Assembly: GCA_050692985.1 (NCBI GenBank)
Contig: JBOGVZ010000028.1
Location: 1-5,533, forward strand
DNA: 5,533 bases
Source of the DNA: JBOGVZ01 sp050692985
Lineage (GTDB): Bacteria; Actinomycetota; UBA4738; CALAEC01
Reading direction: 5' to 3'
Shown: piece after piece, positions 5,328 to 5,533 of the stretch
Layout: the number at the start of each line of letters is the position of its first letter
Numbering within the stretch: position 1 is the first letter of the stretch
Translations under genes and position numbers: made by a program
Notes under the pieces: model-generated
Database searches by the model: none
The model's input: the letters and a program-made list of their open reading frames with translations, nothing else
Told to the model about the DNA's origin: nothing

Positions 5328-5533
5328 TCAGCCCGCAGAAGTTTGCCGCGTCTCCTCGTCCAGGGCGGCCACCGTGCGCTCGAACAGCTCCTGAGCCTGG
5401 TCGTGGGACTCGCCGATCGCGGTGAGCCCGATCCGTCCGTGCTGGGGGAGCGCGCTGATCATGTGGAACACCACCCCAACCTGGCGCGACTGGTCGAAGT
5501 GGAGCCCGTGGCGGACCACGATGTCGAACAGGT
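5328..5533 (-). CDS. C-terminal end of a probable PGM1-related peptide ligase (start outside window)
   Basis: The frame is open to the window edge and stops at TGA (5330-5328), showing 67 complete C-terminal codons. They contain VVRHGLHFD, then GVVFHMISAL, then HGRIGLTAIGES, then an amphipathic helix with DQAQELFERTVAALDEE. This order, 'G-V-[VL]-F-H-M-x-S/G-A-L ... G-[KR]-[IL]-G-[LV]-T-[AC]-[IV]-G-x-[ST] ... EA-x-x-L', resembles the C-terminal domain of proteins annotated as PGM1-related peptide ligases, where it follows an ATP-grasp catalytic domain. PGM1 itself joins amino acids to a nonproteinogenic peptide in pheganomycin biosynthesis. The ATP-grasp part is outside the window, so activity cannot be checked. 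The kinase gene follows after 40 bases. The call comes from remembered motif similarity; another ATP-grasp-linked protein of unknown function is the main alternative. Confidence 0.55.
   Translation of the reverse strand, partial: LFDIVVRHGLHFDQSRQVGVVFHMISALPQHGRIGLTAIGESHDQAQELFERTVAALDEETRQTSAG

Noticed and set aside
5287..5330. Possible fusion of the ligase and the kinase through a frameshift
   Set aside because: The kinase frame stays open upstream of its ATG past the ligase stop, but both genes have plausible ends, and a 40-base non-coding gap with a palindrome explains the layout without a sequencing error.

Overview
The window is GC-rich throughout, with GTG and ATG starts. It carries a secreted zinc carboxypeptidase of a build common in Gram-positive soil bacteria, and its -10 elements (TACGAT, TAGAGT) fit actinobacterial promoters, including one placed for leaderless translation. 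I infer an Actinomycetota chromosome, probably from a poorly described lineage. Nothing points to a plasmid, phage, insertion sequence or CRISPR array, and no stretch over 300 bases lacks a gene.

Left part, plus strand (1-1190). The window opens inside a gene for a probable beta-propeller (BNR/sialidase-like) protein, of which only the C-terminal 143 residues are present. Twenty bases later comes a 193-residue NUDIX hydrolase of the CoA pyrophosphatase (NudL/UPF0035) type, with no Shine-Dalgarno sequence but a -10-like hexamer seven bases upstream of its GTG. A 49-residue DUF4177-like protein follows after 4 bases, its strong ribosome binding site lying inside the end of the NUDIX gene. A perfect 11-bp GC-rich hairpin at 1197-1222 closes this unit and also lies just past the stop of the convergent gene.

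Right part, minus strand (5533 down to 1238). In transcription order: the C-terminal end of a probable PGM1-related peptide ligase (ATP-grasp family), then after 40 bases a 234-residue soluble histidine kinase core without sensor or membrane segments, then after 111 bases a 1077-residue exported M14 carboxypeptidase with several beta-rich accessory domains. The 111-base gap holds a candidate promoter, a 9-bp inverted repeat whose arms are 41 bp apart centre to centre, a small hairpin and a strong Shine-Dalgarno sequence. The 40-base gap holds a GTCAC/GTGAC palindrome.

How they may work together: the left genes look like housekeeping (nucleotide/CoA clean-up). The right group places a peptide-bond-forming enzyme, a stripped-down kinase and an exported peptide-degrading enzyme in one orientation. 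A shared role is possible but unproven, because the carboxypeptidase seems to have its own promoter. The most distinctive elements are the regulatory architecture ahead of the carboxypeptidase, its apparently discontinuous C-terminal domain, and the sensor-less kinase with an altered ATP-binding G1 box.
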